Notes: generated by a model not told the origin, from the sequence alone. A stretch of DNA of 54,153 nucleotides from Akkermansiaceae bacterium (GCA_905182475.1 CAJJBR010000040.1:1-54153); one strand, 5' to 3'. Shown: positions 8,382 to 17,264, counted from the stretch's first letter. A program made the numbers and translations.

Positions 8382-9490
8382 TGCTCCACCTCCGGCGACT
8401 CGATATAAACCCATCTCGCGCACAGAAGCTTTTTCACAAGCACCCCCCGTTTCGAAAGCACATTTTCAGGAACCTCGAGCTGTAGAATCATCGGGGCAGG
8501 TGCTCCACGATTCTCCGCTATAAGTTTATTCATTCTCTTCGCCAGCATGGTTCTGCGGTCAACGTAACCATACAGAACCTCCTCGGAATTCAAAGTGGTA
8601 AGCCGGAATGCAACGTAGTAATCGGAATCGGAAAACTCATGGGTATAGAAACTGTCAAGCTCTACATATACACGGAAATCACCGGTATAGCCTCCCGAAC
8701 GGTCTTTCGCGAACTTGTCCCACTCCATCGGTTGGTAGCAAACGAACGTTTCCCAGTCCACTTTTGCCGTATCGCCGGAGAGCGCCTCGACCAGCAACTG
8801 ACCTTTGCTTCCATCTGAGAGTTCACACAAGATCATCCAGAAGGTTGCGAGGTTATCAAGAGTAAGTGGATCGTAGCTAATTATGCTTTCCACTCGTAAA
8901 GGTGCGAGATCGGTCGTTGAGTAATAGTTTTCCACGAAAGGTTTCACACGTTCCGGATGCCTAACATACCTGAGCAACTCGTCCACCGAGCGGGAATCAA
9001 AAAAATTCTCAACCGTTCTCTCGAGGGTCGCGATCATCTTTTCGGCTTCCAATTCCTCTTCCCGCTCTTTCTCGAGGATACCCTCGGCCTCCGCCACAAG
9101 ACCTTCACTACGCTCGTCGGAACGATTTACCTCCAAGAGCGACCACAGTATCCCACCAGCAAACGCGCACCCGATCAGAGCCAACCAACCCCACGGGATC
9201 CCCTTCGCCGGAGAGGATACTTCCCATTCTTCTTCCAGTTTCTCCTGATCCTGCGTATCTCGCTCGATCAAGGATGCGACCCCCGGTTCAATCGAGCGGA
9301 TCTTAAACTCGTCCTTGCCCACTGTCTTTAGCCTTGCCTCAGGAGGAAGCTTTCCACCCACTCTCACAGGTGGCAAATTATCCACTTCCTCGACAGTATT
9401 CTTGAGCAGGCGGTAGAGGCGCGAATCCTCATCCGAACTTTCATCTACCGGTTTTAATTCGACCCTTTCCTTTTCCTTTCCCATCGGCAT
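8378..9490 (-). CDS. Unknown single-pass membrane protein
   Basis: I do not recognise a family. About 370 residues: a charged cytoplasmic N-terminal part (1-95, rich in Glu, Lys and Asp), one transmembrane helix near 98-120 (GIPWGWLALIGCAFAGGILW), a Glu-rich predicted coiled stretch (about 125-155), then a mixed alpha/beta C-terminal region containing repeated DSFYTHEFSDSDYYVAFRL-like aromatic/acidic segments. It overlaps the following sulfatase-like gene by four bases, so the two probably work together at the membrane. The start is uncertain: GTG 9493, ATG 9490 and ATG 9484 are in frame, and none has a clear ribosome site. Confidence 0.7.
   Translation of the reverse strand: MPMGKEKERVELKPVDESSDEDSRLYRLLKNTVEEVDNLPPVRVGGKLPPEARLKTVGKDEFKIRSIEPGVASLIERDTQDQEKLEEEWEVSSPAKGIPWGWLALIGCAFAGGILWSLLEVNRSDERSEGLVAEAEGILEKEREEELEAEKMIATLERTVENFFDSRSVDELLRYVRHPERVKPFVENYYSTTDLAPLRVESIISYDPLTLDNLATFWMILCELSDGSKGQLLVEALSGDTAKVDWETFVCYQPMEWDKFAKDRSGGYTGDFRVYVELDSFYTHEFSDSDYYVAFRLTTLNSEEVLYGYVDRRTMLAKRMNKLIAENRGAPAPMILQLEVPENVLSKRGVLVKKLLCARWVYIESPEVEQ
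8386..8393 (-). promoter_or_regulatory. Strong Shine-Dalgarno deciding the sulfatase-like start
   Basis: GGAGGTGG on the minus strand lies four to seven bases before the GTG at 8381 and inside the end of the upstream gene. It supports this start over the ATG further upstream, and supports translational coupling. Confidence 0.75.
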
Positions 9491-9562
9491 CACAAGGAAA
9501 GCAGAAAAGTCAATCGACGCAATGCCTTGTTGTCACATAAAGTCCGCCTCAGGAAGACCGCG

Positions 9563-10675
9563 ATGACCAAGAAACCACGACTCCTCATCATCACTGCCGC
9601 CTTTGGCGAAGGGCATAACAGCGCCGCACGGAATCTGTCCTTGGCTGCCGCCGAGCAGGGTGCGGAGACCCGTGTGGCCGATCCCTGCATGCTCTCCGCC
9701 CCCCAGGCCACCGCCGTGATCCAGTGGGGATACCGCCTCGTCACCACCCATTTCCCCCTCATTTGGGAAAAAATCTACAAGGGGACAGACAAGTGCGATT
9801 TCTCAAGACAGAACCTCCCCCTCATGCGTCGCCCCGAGAGCTACCTCCAGACCCTCGTCGAGGAATACCAACCGGATGCCATTGTTTCCACCTACCCGAT
9901 CTACCCGTATTTCCTAAAACGCCATTTCGATGAAACCGGCAATCCGCTGCCGGTCTTCACCGTCGTCACGGACTCCATCGAGATCAACGCCTCTTGGCTG
10001 CGCGCCCCCACCAACCACTTCCTCGTCACCGACAAGGCCACCCTGGAAACCATGCGATGCTGGGGCATCCCGGAGGAAAAACTCGTCAACACCGGCTTCC
10101 CAGTCAACCCGACCTTCTCGACACTCACCCCAGTCTCTGCGGACGATCCCTGCAAGCCCTTCCGTATCCTCTATTTCGCCACCGCGAAGAAGCCCTTCAT
10201 CCGCCGCCACGGCCGCGCCCTGCTCGATGCCTCCCCCGACGTCCACCTCACCATCGTCATGGGAAAAAACTTCCGAGCACTCCAATCCCGCGCCCGCGAA
10301 CTCAAGGTCGCCTACCCTGGCCGCGTCCGCCTCCTAGGCTGGACCCGGAAAGTCCCCCAACTACTCAATAAGCACCATCTCGTCATAGGGAAAGCAGGCG
10401 GCGCCACAGTTCACGAGGCTATCGCCGCCCGATGCCCCATGCTCATCCACCACCTTGTCCCCGGCCAAGAGGAAGGAAATCTCAAGCTCCTTCAGCAGCT
10501 AGGCGCAGGCGATCTCGCGGAAAACCCCAAAGACCTCACCGAAGCCGTTTCCACCATCCTAGCAGACAACGCCACCCGCTGGCGCCGAATGAAAATCGCT
10601 CTAAAAAAACACGACTGCAACGACGGAGCCATCAAAGCCACCAAATTTATCCTAAACGAAATCTCTTCCTCTTAA
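9563..10675 (+). CDS. MGDG synthase-like / GT28-family glycosyltransferase
   Basis: A 370-residue GT-B glycosyltransferase resembling monogalactosyldiacylglycerol synthase, YpfP/UgtP diacylglycerol glucosyltransferases and MurG. The N-terminal acceptor domain starts with LLIITAAFGEGHNSAARNL (glycine-rich loop with His) and has a VVTDSIEINASWL segment. The C-terminal donor domain carries the UDP-sugar site GKAGGATVHEAIAARCPML and a downstream PGQEEGNLKLL. The ATG at 9563 is chosen over an upstream one because AGGAAG lies six bases ahead. It probably makes glycolipids at the inner membrane. It is divergent from the unknown membrane-protein gene. Confidence 0.85.
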   Translation: MTKKPRLLIITAAFGEGHNSAARNLSLAAAEQGAETRVADPCMLSAPQATAVIQWGYRLVTTHFPLIWEKIYKGTDKCDFSRQNLPLMRRPESYLQTLVEEYQPDAIVSTYPIYPYFLKRHFDETGNPLPVFTVVTDSIEINASWLRAPTNHFLVTDKATLETMRCWGIPEEKLVNTGFPVNPTFSTLTPVSADDPCKPFRILYFATAKKPFIRRHGRALLDASPDVHLTIVMGKNFRALQSRARELKVAYPGRVRLLGWTRKVPQLLNKHHLVIGKAGGATVHEAIAARCPMLIHHLVPGQEEGNLKLLQQLGAGDLAENPKDLTEAVSTILADNATRWRRMKIALKKHDCNDGAIKATKFILNEISSS

Positions 10676-10677
10676 TT

Positions 10678-10700
10678 AGGGTTTAAAACTTAAAATTTAT
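10678..10700. repeat. AT-rich dispersed repeat between glycosyltransferase and HAD genes
   Basis: GGGTTTAAAACTTAAAATTT is a two-to-three-unit member of the GTTTAAA repeat family and ends eight bases before the GTG start of the HAD gene. Confidence 0.7.
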
Positions 10701-10707
10701 CAACACC

Positions 10708-11343
10708 GTGCCAAAAGACTTCCTATTCGACATCGGAAAAGTCCTCCTCGACTTCAATTTCGAAACCTCCCTCACCACCCTCCTCCCCGCCGGCCACCCG
10801 GATCCTGCGGCCGCGCTTTCCAAGCTACTCGCGAAAAAGGACGATTTCGAAGCCGGCCTAATCTCCGTCGGCGATTACACGAACTGGGCTCTGGAAACCA
10901 TGGAAAGCACCGCCACTCCGGAGCAGTTCCACACCGCCTGGCAAAACATCTTCACCCCCAACATCCCCATGTGGGAAGCCGCCCGCAGCCTCGCCGCCCA
11001 AGGCCACCGACTCATCCTATTCTCCAACACCAACGCCATTCACTGCCCCAAAGTCTTCGAGGACTTCCCCAAATTCTCGCTTTTCCACGGCTCTATCCTC
11101 TCTTTTGAGGTCAACTCCATCAAGCCTCACCCGGAAATTTACCAACACGCCATCGACAAATACGCCCTCGTCCCCGAAAAGACCCTCTATATCGACGATC
11201 TCCCCGCCAACATCGCCACCGGCAACCAATTCGGCTTCAAAACCCACCAATACATCCTAACTAACCACACCGCCTTCGAGCAATGGCTCGCAGAGCAACT
11301 GTCTTCCCACAATGGAGCGCAGCGGCATGGAGGCACAAACTGA
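10708..11343 (+). CDS. HAD-superfamily hydrolase (YihX-like)
   Basis: A 211-residue HAD phosphatase, GTG start. Motif I is FDIGKVLLDF, as in YihX/epoxide-hydrolase-N-type members where the second Asp of DxD is replaced by a small residue. Motif II is LFSNTN, motif III is the Lys in SIKPHPEIY, and motif IV is YIDDLPAN. The cap is a small alpha-helical C1 type (about 20-85). The likely reaction is dephosphorylation of a small phosphorylated metabolite; the substrate cannot be read from the sequence. The gene follows the glycosyltransferase after 32 bases, and an AT-rich repeat occupies that gap. Confidence 0.85.
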   Translation: MPKDFLFDIGKVLLDFNFETSLTTLLPAGHPDPAAALSKLLAKKDDFEAGLISVGDYTNWALETMESTATPEQFHTAWQNIFTPNIPMWEAARSLAAQGHRLILFSNTNAIHCPKVFEDFPKFSLFHGSILSFEVNSIKPHPEIYQHAIDKYALVPEKTLYIDDLPANIATGNQFGFKTHQYILTNHTAFEQWLAEQLSSHNGAQRHGGTN

Positions 11344-11391
11344 ACCCTCAAAAACTTCCTCAAATCACTCGGCACTAGCCACTTCTTCCTC

Positions 11392-12168
11392 ATGCTTAAA
11401 ATCGCAGACAAAACATTCTCCTCCCGCCTCTTCCTCGGCACGGGAAAATTCCCCTCCAACGAATCCATGCGCGAAGCCCTCGCCGCCTCGGAAACAGAAA
11501 TCGTTACCGTAGCCCTCCGCCGCGCCGACCTCACCGGGAACAAGGACCAGTTCGCCAACATCCTCGACTTCGTTGACCCGGAAAAATACCTACTCCTCGC
11601 CAACACCAGCGGAGCCATGAACGCGGAGGAAGCCGTCCGCCTCGCACGGCTCGCCCACTCCGCTGGCCTCCCGAAATGGATCAAACTAGAGATCCACCCA
11701 GATCCCACCTACCTACTCCCCGATCCCATCGAGACCCTCAAAGCCGCTGAAATCCTCGTAAAAGAAGGTTTCACCGTCCTCCCCTACATCAACGCCGACC
11801 CCGTCCTCGCAAAACGCCTCCAGGAAGCAGGTTGTGCAACAGTCATGCCTCTCGGCTCCCCCATCGGCTCCAACAAAGGCATCACCACCCGCGACCAGAT
11901 CGAAATCATCATCGCGCAAGCTACGGTTCCCGTAGTAGTTGACGCCGGAATCGGCGCGCCCTCTCACGCCGCCGAAGCCATGGAACTCGGCGCCGACGCC
12001 GTCCTTGTAAACACCGCCATCGCAATCGCCTCCAATCCGGTTAAAATGGCAATCGCCTTCAAGCAAGCCGTCCAAGCCGGCCGCACCGCCTACGAACTAG
12101 GCCTTCCCCAACTCTCCAAAACCGCGCACCCCACCTCTCCGCTCACCGCGTTTCTAAACCAAGGGTAG
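11392..12168 (+). CDS. thiG: Thiazole synthase
   Basis: A 258-residue ThiG, the TIM-barrel enzyme that builds the thiazole phosphate of thiamine from deoxyxylulose phosphate, dehydroglycine and ThiS thiocarboxylate. Recognisable parts: [12 protein letters not shown] at the start, the Schiff-base lysine in WIKLEIHPD (residue about 98), [46 protein letters not shown] and the phosphate-binding LVNTAIAIA. Full length. No other thiamine gene (thiS, thiH/O, thiE, thiC) is next to it, so the pathway is split in this genome. Confidence 0.95.
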   Translation: MLKIADKTFSSRLFLGTGKFPSNESMREALAASETEIVTVALRRADLTGNKDQFANILDFVDPEKYLLLANTSGAMNAEEAVRLARLAHSAGLPKWIKLEIHPDPTYLLPDPIETLKAAEILVKEGFTVLPYINADPVLAKRLQEAGCATVMPLGSPIGSNKGITTRDQIEIIIAQATVPVVVDAGIGAPSHAAEAMELGADAVLVNTAIAIASNPVKMAIAFKQAVQAGRTAYELGLPQLSKTAHPTSPLTAFLNQG

Positions 12169-12228
12169 ACAAGCCACGTTACTCATACTCGCGTAGTATT
12201 CGGACATTTTTATGGCCGTTTTCCGTAT

Positions 12229-12774
12229 TCAGCTAGAAATGCGCTCCCAATCTTCCGGAGTATTCGCATTCTCCAGCGCTCTTTGGTCCTCCAGTTCCAA
12301 GACTTTCACGCCATTTGCCAGTAGGATTTTTTGCAGACCCCACTCCCCGAAATCCTTGGATTGTTTCAAAAGCCCTAGCGCTCCTTTTCCATAAAATGCA
12401 CAAAGTGGCTCCAGTATCCCACCCTTCCCATACGCCACGAAATCCTCGGAAAATCCCAACAGACCTTTTAGCACGCACACTTCCAGCCGCGGCAAATCAC
12501 AGGCCACCACCAACCAATCCTCATCCGCCGCCGTTTCCATCCCGGCAATGATCCCCACCAGCGCCCCTTCGCCCGTATCCCTTACCAGTTCCACATCAAG
12601 ATACTCGGAAAATCCCTGCCCCTCCCGCAAAGCAAGCACCACCCTCTCGCAACCCGCCTCGCTCAGCAGATCAACAGCCCGCCGCACCATCGTCCGCCCA
12701 TCCGGATGCACCATCCCGCCCTTCTCCCGCCCCATCCGACTCCCCTTCCCACCAGCCAATACAAGTCCACGCAT
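12229..12774 (-). CDS. mobA: Molybdenum cofactor guanylyltransferase-like protein
   Basis: A 181-residue nucleotidyltransferase with the MobA N-terminal signature LVLAGGKGSRMGREKGG, then the DTGEGALVGIIAGM and VVACDLPRLEV segments expected for GTP binding and the metal-binding Asp. MobA attaches GMP to molybdopterin. Related MocA or IspD-like cytidylyltransferases are less likely given the LAGG-x-S-x-RMG-x-x-KG pattern. It is convergent with thiG and alone on its strand; no molybdoenzyme lies in the window. Confidence 0.85.
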   Translation of the reverse strand: MRGLVLAGGKGSRMGREKGGMVHPDGRTMVRRAVDLLSEAGCERVVLALREGQGFSEYLDVELVRDTGEGALVGIIAGMETAADEDWLVVACDLPRLEVCVLKGLLGFSEDFVAYGKGGILEPLCAFYGKGALGLLKQSKDFGEWGLQKILLANGVKVLELEDQRALENANTPEDWERISS

Positions 12775-12805
12775 GAATACGTTTCATCTCAAATCACCGC
12801 TCTTC

Positions 12806-12836
12806 CTTGAAGTTTAAAATTTAAAATTTAGAGTTT
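12806..12836. repeat. AT-rich dispersed repeat before the M20 peptidase gene
   Basis: CCTTGAAGTTTAAAATTTAA followed by AATTTAGAGTTT: a full copy of the GTTTAAA family in the CCTTGA(G/A)GTTTAAA form, ending six bases before the ATG. Confidence 0.75.
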
Positions 12837-12841
12837 CCCCC

Positions 12842-13963
12842 ATGTTCCTACTCCAACAGCTCATCCGCATCCCATCGGTCAATCCCGAGCACATGCCGGA
12901 TCGTCCGGAGATCACCCACGAGCAGGAAATGGCGGACTTCGTTTCGAACTACCTCGCCGATATCGGGGCCGATGTCATTCTTGAGGAAATCCAGCCACGC
13001 CGCCCGAACCTCATCGCCCGTTTCGCCCCTCTCGACGGACGCCCGCGCATCCTCCTAGGCCCGCACCTCGATACGGTCGGAGTTGGGAACATGACCATTG
13101 ACCCCTTTTCCGGCGAGAGCCGCGACGGAAAAATTCACGGCCGCGGTGCCTCCGATACCAAAGGCCCAATGGCCGCCATGCTGGAAGCTCTCAAGGAAAA
13201 CAAAAACATCCTCCGAGATCTGCCCACCGCCATCGATTTTATCGGTTTTATGGGCGAAGAAGCCTCCCAGCACGGCTCAAAGCATTTCGCCGAGCACCAT
13301 GCAAAGGACTACCAGTTCGCCATCGTCGGGGAGCCCACCTCAATGCACGTCGTTCATACCACGAAAGGCTCGCTCTGGGCGACCCTCGTTGCGGAAGGAG
13401 TCTCCGCCCACGCCTCCCAGCCGCAGCTTGGCGACAACGCCATTCTCAAGCTCAGCCGCGCCCTGCTCCTCCTCCAGGAAACACTCGCACCCCGTCTCGC
13501 CGCCTACGACCACCCAGTCCTCGGCCACTCCACGATGAACATCGGCACCATCCAGGGAGGCTCCGCACCGAACATCGTCCCGAACAAAGCCACCGCCCAG
13601 ATCGACATCCGCCAGACACCCACCCTCCACGGCGCGGGCGGCGCACTCCAGCTCCTCCGCGAGACCATCGCGGAGCTACGTCTTCCCTTGGAAATGAGCC
13701 ACGCCGATGAAAACCCGCCGATGGAAACCGAAACCGACGATCCATACATCCAACGCCTCCTCGCCACCGATCCACGCACCGAACTCACCGGTGCCCCCTG
13801 GTTCTCCGATGCCGCCCACCTCTCCGCCGTCGGACTCCCGTCCATCTGCCTCGGCCCCGGCTCCATCGACCAAGCACACACCAAGGACGAGTTCATCGAT
13901 ATCGGTAAGCTAGAGGAAGGAAAGGCGTTCTTCGCGAAGTTCATCCGCTCGCTCGCGGATTGA
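12842..13963 (+). CDS. M20-family metallopeptidase (ArgE/DapE/CPG2-like)
   Basis: A 373-residue zinc amidohydrolase. The metal and catalytic motifs are complete: GPHLDTVG (first zinc His and catalytic Asp), GRGASDTKGPM (bridging Asp), FMGEEASQHGS (catalytic Glu followed by metal Glu), AIVGEPT, and the C-terminal His in IDQAHTKDEFI. A dimerisation domain lies at about 165-280 (HTTKGSLWATLVAEGVSAHAS). Candidates are acetylornithine deacetylase, succinyl-diaminopimelate desuccinylase or a carboxypeptidase G2 relative; without arg or dap neighbours I cannot choose. Cytoplasmic. Confidence 0.88.
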   Translation: MFLLQQLIRIPSVNPEHMPDRPEITHEQEMADFVSNYLADIGADVILEEIQPRRPNLIARFAPLDGRPRILLGPHLDTVGVGNMTIDPFSGESRDGKIHGRGASDTKGPMAAMLEALKENKNILRDLPTAIDFIGFMGEEASQHGSKHFAEHHAKDYQFAIVGEPTSMHVVHTTKGSLWATLVAEGVSAHASQPQLGDNAILKLSRALLLLQETLAPRLAAYDHPVLGHSTMNIGTIQGGSAPNIVPNKATAQIDIRQTPTLHGAGGALQLLRETIAELRLPLEMSHADENPPMETETDDPYIQRLLATDPRTELTGAPWFSDAAHLSAVGLPSICLGPGSIDQAHTKDEFIDIGKLEEGKAFFAKFIRSLAD

Positions 13964-14022
13964 ACCCCACGGCAGGGAAAATCCGGCTTTCAGCTCCGAC
14001 GGAAAGTGTGTATCTTACTCAC

Positions 14023-14229
14023 ATGTCTGTTTTGGTACATTCACCGATCTCATCCTCACCCAAGATCCTTGGCGGTACCATCGTGTTCACAGGCACCCGC
14101 GTTCAAGCCCAGACACTTTTGGACTATCTAAACGATGGCTTCACGATTGATGAATTCCTTGAATACTTCCCATCGGTCACAAGGGAGGATGCAGAGGAGT
14201 TTCTGCGGATGTTAGAGAAATCCTCGTAA
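14023..14229 (+). CDS. DUF433-domain antitoxin
   Basis: A 68-residue protein of the DUF433 family (SPKILGGTIVFTGTRVQAQTL core with PSVTREDAEEFL), a small helix-turn-helix fold that usually precedes a PIN-like DUF5615 gene. The ATG at 14023 gives the usual family length; an upstream in-frame start would overlap the M20 peptidase gene. It overlaps the next gene by one base (TAATG), typical of a translationally coupled toxin-antitoxin pair. Confidence 0.85.
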   Translation: MSVLVHSPISSSPKILGGTIVFTGTRVQAQTLLDYLNDGFTIDEFLEYFPSVTREDAEEFLRMLEKSS

Positions 14230-14540
14230 TGAAGATCATTTTTGACGAGAATGTTCCATGGCTACTACGTCAGTTCCTTACAAATCATGAGGTCACAAGC
14301 GTTCCGCGCGAGGGATATGGTGGTATTGAGAATGGTGAATTGCTCGCAAAATTGGAGGAATATTTCGATATCTTTATCTTGGCGGACAAAAACCTTCGTT
14401 ATCAGCAGAACCTCCGAGAAAGGACTATAGCGATCATCGAGTTACCTACGAACCGATGGCCTATCCTGAAGTCGCTCCGTGAGGAAATCACATCTACAGT
14501 AGATGCCGCACCACCGGGATCATATACAGTCATCGATTGA
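14229..14540 (+). CDS. DUF5615 PIN-like toxin
   Basis: A 103-residue protein of the DUF5615/Mut7-C-like PIN group. It begins MKIIFDENVPWLL, the conserved F-D-x-N with the metal-binding Asp and Asn, and has DIFILADKNLRYQQNL in the middle, the second conserved acidic site. These proteins are predicted ribonucleases paired with DUF433 antitoxins. It starts one base inside the antitoxin stop codon. The gene looks intact. Confidence 0.85.
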   Translation: MKIIFDENVPWLLRQFLTNHEVTSVPREGYGGIENGELLAKLEEYFDIFILADKNLRYQQNLRERTIAIIELPTNRWPILKSLREEITSTVDAAPPGSYTVID

Positions 14541-14546
14541 TCCCCC

Positions 14547-15071
14547 ATGACCGAACTCATCCTCAACGAAGCGATCTACAAAAGGATCATTGAGGAGGAA
14601 ATCCCCTCTGCAGAGCGTTTCCTCTGGATCGTCACTGCGGATATCAAGGACATGCATGTCATCAGGGGGCGGCGGTCTGTTCCCTTTCTCGCGGTGCTTG
14701 CGGAACTGGTCGAGAGCGGAGTGGCCGTCCGCCTGCTCCATGCGAAAGAGCCTGGGCCGCGTTTCCGACAGGATTTCGACCGCTACCCAGTCCTCATCGA
14801 GAGCGATCTCTTCGAGCGCATCCTCTGCCCGAGGGTTCATACCAAGGCCATCCTCATCGACGGAAAAAAAGCATTCATCACCTCCGCAAACCTCACCGGA
14901 GCCGGCCTCGGCGCAAAGCATCCCGACAAGCGCAATTTCGAAGCGGGAACCCTGACCGACGAGAAACAGCACGTCGCCCCCCTCATGGAATGGATCGATT
15001 CCCTCTACCTCGGTGAATTCTGCGGACGCTGCCGCCTCCGCGCCATCTGCCCAGATCCTTTGGATGAGTAG
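14547..15071 (+). CDS. Phospholipase D-like protein with one HKD motif
   Basis: A 174-residue protein with a single PLD active-site motif, H-x-K-x4-D, in VHTKAILIDGKKAFITSANL (residues about 105-125) with the following TGAGLG. One-motif PLD proteins act as dimers, as in the Nuc endonuclease or BfiI. The N-terminal half matches the PLD beta/alpha fold (FLWIVTADIKD). The C-terminal end has three cysteines in FCGRCRLRAICPDP, which could bind a metal and is not a standard PLD part. No signal peptide, so a cytoplasmic nuclease or phosphodiesterase is more likely than a lipase. It starts only six bases after the DUF5615 toxin, suggesting shared transcription. Confidence 0.8.
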   Translation: MTELILNEAIYKRIIEEEIPSAERFLWIVTADIKDMHVIRGRRSVPFLAVLAELVESGVAVRLLHAKEPGPRFRQDFDRYPVLIESDLFERILCPRVHTKAILIDGKKAFITSANLTGAGLGAKHPDKRNFEAGTLTDEKQHVAPLMEWIDSLYLGEFCGRCRLRAICPDPLDE

Positions 15072-15116
15072 CGATTTCCATTCCCCATTTCCCCCAGCTT
15101 CGCCTAGTCTCCGCCC

Positions 15117-17210
15117 GTGCCGAACAGCCGCGATAACCCCTCTTGGAAGACCGATGGAAAATTCTTCCACCGGGGCGGTAACCGCGAGTGGATGAGAGCG
15201 GTGACCTATGGCCCGTTCCCTCCTGAAAAAGAGCGCCCGGCAGCCGTAGATTTTCCACGTATCCGTGAAGCAGGATTCAATACATTGCGGGTTTTCACCC
15301 TGCCAGATCAGGCCTTTCTCGATGCGGCAGAAAAGGCAGGACTCCAGGTATTCGGCGGGATCGATTCCTGGCAATACGCGGATTTCCTGTCCCGTCCCGG
15401 CGTTCTCTCCGGAGCTAAAGTCACCCTCTCCGAATGGCTAAAAACACACGCCGACCATCCAGCACTTTCTGGCGTTTATGTCGGAAATGAAGTTTCCTCC
15501 GATCTTGTGAGATGGATGGGACCCGCCGTCGTTCGGCGCGCCATCGAGGATTTGATCGAGCTTGGCCGCGGCATCGCACCCCACCTGCTTTTCGCCTACG
15601 CAAACTACCCGTCCACCGAATACCTCGAACCGGCAAATGCGGACTTTTCATCCTTCAATATCTACCTAGAGGAACCCGAAGCTTTCGCCAACTACCTCCG
15701 CAGACTGCAGAACATCGCCGGAGACAGGCCGCTGGTGGTTTCCGAGTTTGGGATGGATTCTTTCCGCAACGGCACGGATACCCAGGCTTCAGTGATTCGC
15801 TGGGCGCTGGAAACCTCCCACCGCGAGGAAACGGCGGGAATGACGATCTACTCATGGTGCGATCTTTGGGAGAACAACGGAGCAGAAATCACGGACTGGA
15901 GCTTCGGACTCACCGACCGGGAAGGTTCAGCCAAACCCGCCCTCGCTGCTTGTGAAACCTTCACCCCGCCGCCGCCCGCCGCGCCAGCTAGCCGCTTTTC
16001 TGTGATCGTCTGCACCCGCAACGGCAGAAAAAATATTGCAGCCTGCCTCCGTAGCATCGCGGCCATGACCGGCGGGCCATACGAAACCATCGTCGTCGAT
16101 GACGGATCCACCGATGGCACGTCCGAGTTCATCTCGAAAGATTTCCTCGAAGTCCGCCTGCTCACCATCCCGCCCTCCGGCCTCAGCGCCGCACGCAATG
16201 CTGGTGCCGCCGCTGCCAAGGGAGAGGTCTTCGCATTCACTGATGACGACTGCGAACCGGATACCGAATGGATCGCCCGTCTCGACAAGGCTTTCCGAGA
16301 TCCTGACATCGCAGCAGCAGGTGGCCCCAACCTTCCACCTCCCGCCCGCACCTTGGAAGAGGCGGTGATCCGCGCCGCGCCCGGTGCGCCCAGTCACGTT
16401 CTGTTAGACGACACCCGTGCAGAGCATCTCCCCGGTTGCAACATCTCCGTGCGCCGCGAGGCTTTTGAAAAAATCGGTGGATTCGATCCCATCTTCCGCA
16501 CCGCAGGGGATGATGTCGACTTCTGCTGGCGGCTCAGTGATGCGGAATTCGCAATGGGCTTCGTCCCCGGCGCATTCGTCTGGCATTGGCGGCGTCCTTC
16601 GATCCGCGCGTTTCTCAGACAGCAGACCGGCTACGGGAAAGCCGAGAAACTGCTTTTGAAAAAGCACCCGCAGAGATTCACGGCGAACGGAGAGGCGCGC
16701 TGGGAGGGCTTTATCTATGGTGGGGGCAGCGTCCGTGCGGCGGGCGACTCCATCATTTATTACGGATCCATGGGGCAGGCGGGTTACCAATCGATCGTCA
16801 ACCGCATGCTCCCCCTCCGCCCGGTTGATTCCGCCTTCAAAAGTTTCTGTTCCGGAAACCTCCTCTCTCTGGTGAAAATCTTCCAACCCGCCATCCGGCG
16901 CTGGGCACGGAATCGCAGAGTAAAATTCACTCTCCCGGCATTTCCGAAAAGCTCGCAACAAGAGGAAATTCAGGAGTTCCGCATCCCGGGATCCGGTGGC
17001 AAAGACCGCTTCCATTACCTCGACCTCCTTCTCGATGACGGCTGGCAACCCGCAGGCGATACCGACCCTTGGGACGTAACTAAAGACGGCACAAAAGTCC
17101 TCATAGCCACCGAAAGACTAAACCACAACCACACCGTAAACCTCTTCCGTGTCTTGGGCGATCACATCGCCCTCTTGCCACTGATCACAATGGGAGCGCA
17201 GCGGACATAG
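15117..17210 (+). CDS. Fusion of a glycoside-hydrolase-like TIM barrel and a GT2 glycosyltransferase
   Basis: A 697-residue protein from a GTG. Residues about 20-285 form a glycosidase-like (GH2/GH5-type) barrel with a plausible acid/base Glu in VYVGNEVSSD and nucleophile Glu in PLVVSEFGMDSF. After a Pro/Ala linker (PPPPAAPASR) comes a family 2 glycosyltransferase (about 295-545): FSVIVCTRNGR, VVDDGSTDGT, the DxD-like AFTDDDCEPD, and GDDVDFCWRL. A C-terminal region of 130 residues follows without a recognised domain. No signal or membrane helix is evident, so both activities would be cytoplasmic. It may make and trim, or sense, one polysaccharide. The start is uncertain as no ribosome site is visible. 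Confidence 0.82.
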   Translation: MPNSRDNPSWKTDGKFFHRGGNREWMRAVTYGPFPPEKERPAAVDFPRIREAGFNTLRVFTLPDQAFLDAAEKAGLQVFGGIDSWQYADFLSRPGVLSGAKVTLSEWLKTHADHPALSGVYVGNEVSSDLVRWMGPAVVRRAIEDLIELGRGIAPHLLFAYANYPSTEYLEPANADFSSFNIYLEEPEAFANYLRRLQNIAGDRPLVVSEFGMDSFRNGTDTQASVIRWALETSHREETAGMTIYSWCDLWENNGAEITDWSFGLTDREGSAKPALAACETFTPPPPAAPASRFSVIVCTRNGRKNIAACLRSIAAMTGGPYETIVVDDGSTDGTSEFISKDFLEVRLLTIPPSGLSAARNAGAAAAKGEVFAFTDDDCEPDTEWIARLDKAFRDPDIAAAGGPNLPPPARTLEEAVIRAAPGAPSHVLLDDTRAEHLPGCNISVRREAFEKIGGFDPIFRTAGDDVDFCWRLSDAEFAMGFVPGAFVWHWRRPSIRAFLRQQTGYGKAEKLLLKKHPQRFTANGEARWEGFIYGGGSVRAAGDSIIYYGSMGQAGYQSIVNRMLPLRPVDSAFKSFCSGNLLSLVKIFQPAIRRWARNRRVKFTLPAFPKSSQQEEIQEFRIPGSGGKDRFHYLDLLLDDGWQPAGDTDPWDVTKDGTKVLIATERLNHNHTVNLFRVLGDHIALLPLITMGAQRT

Positions 17211-17264
17211 ACGGCCAATAAAATCAAACCCGCCGTCAAATCACTGATCACTTTTAACTTCCAC

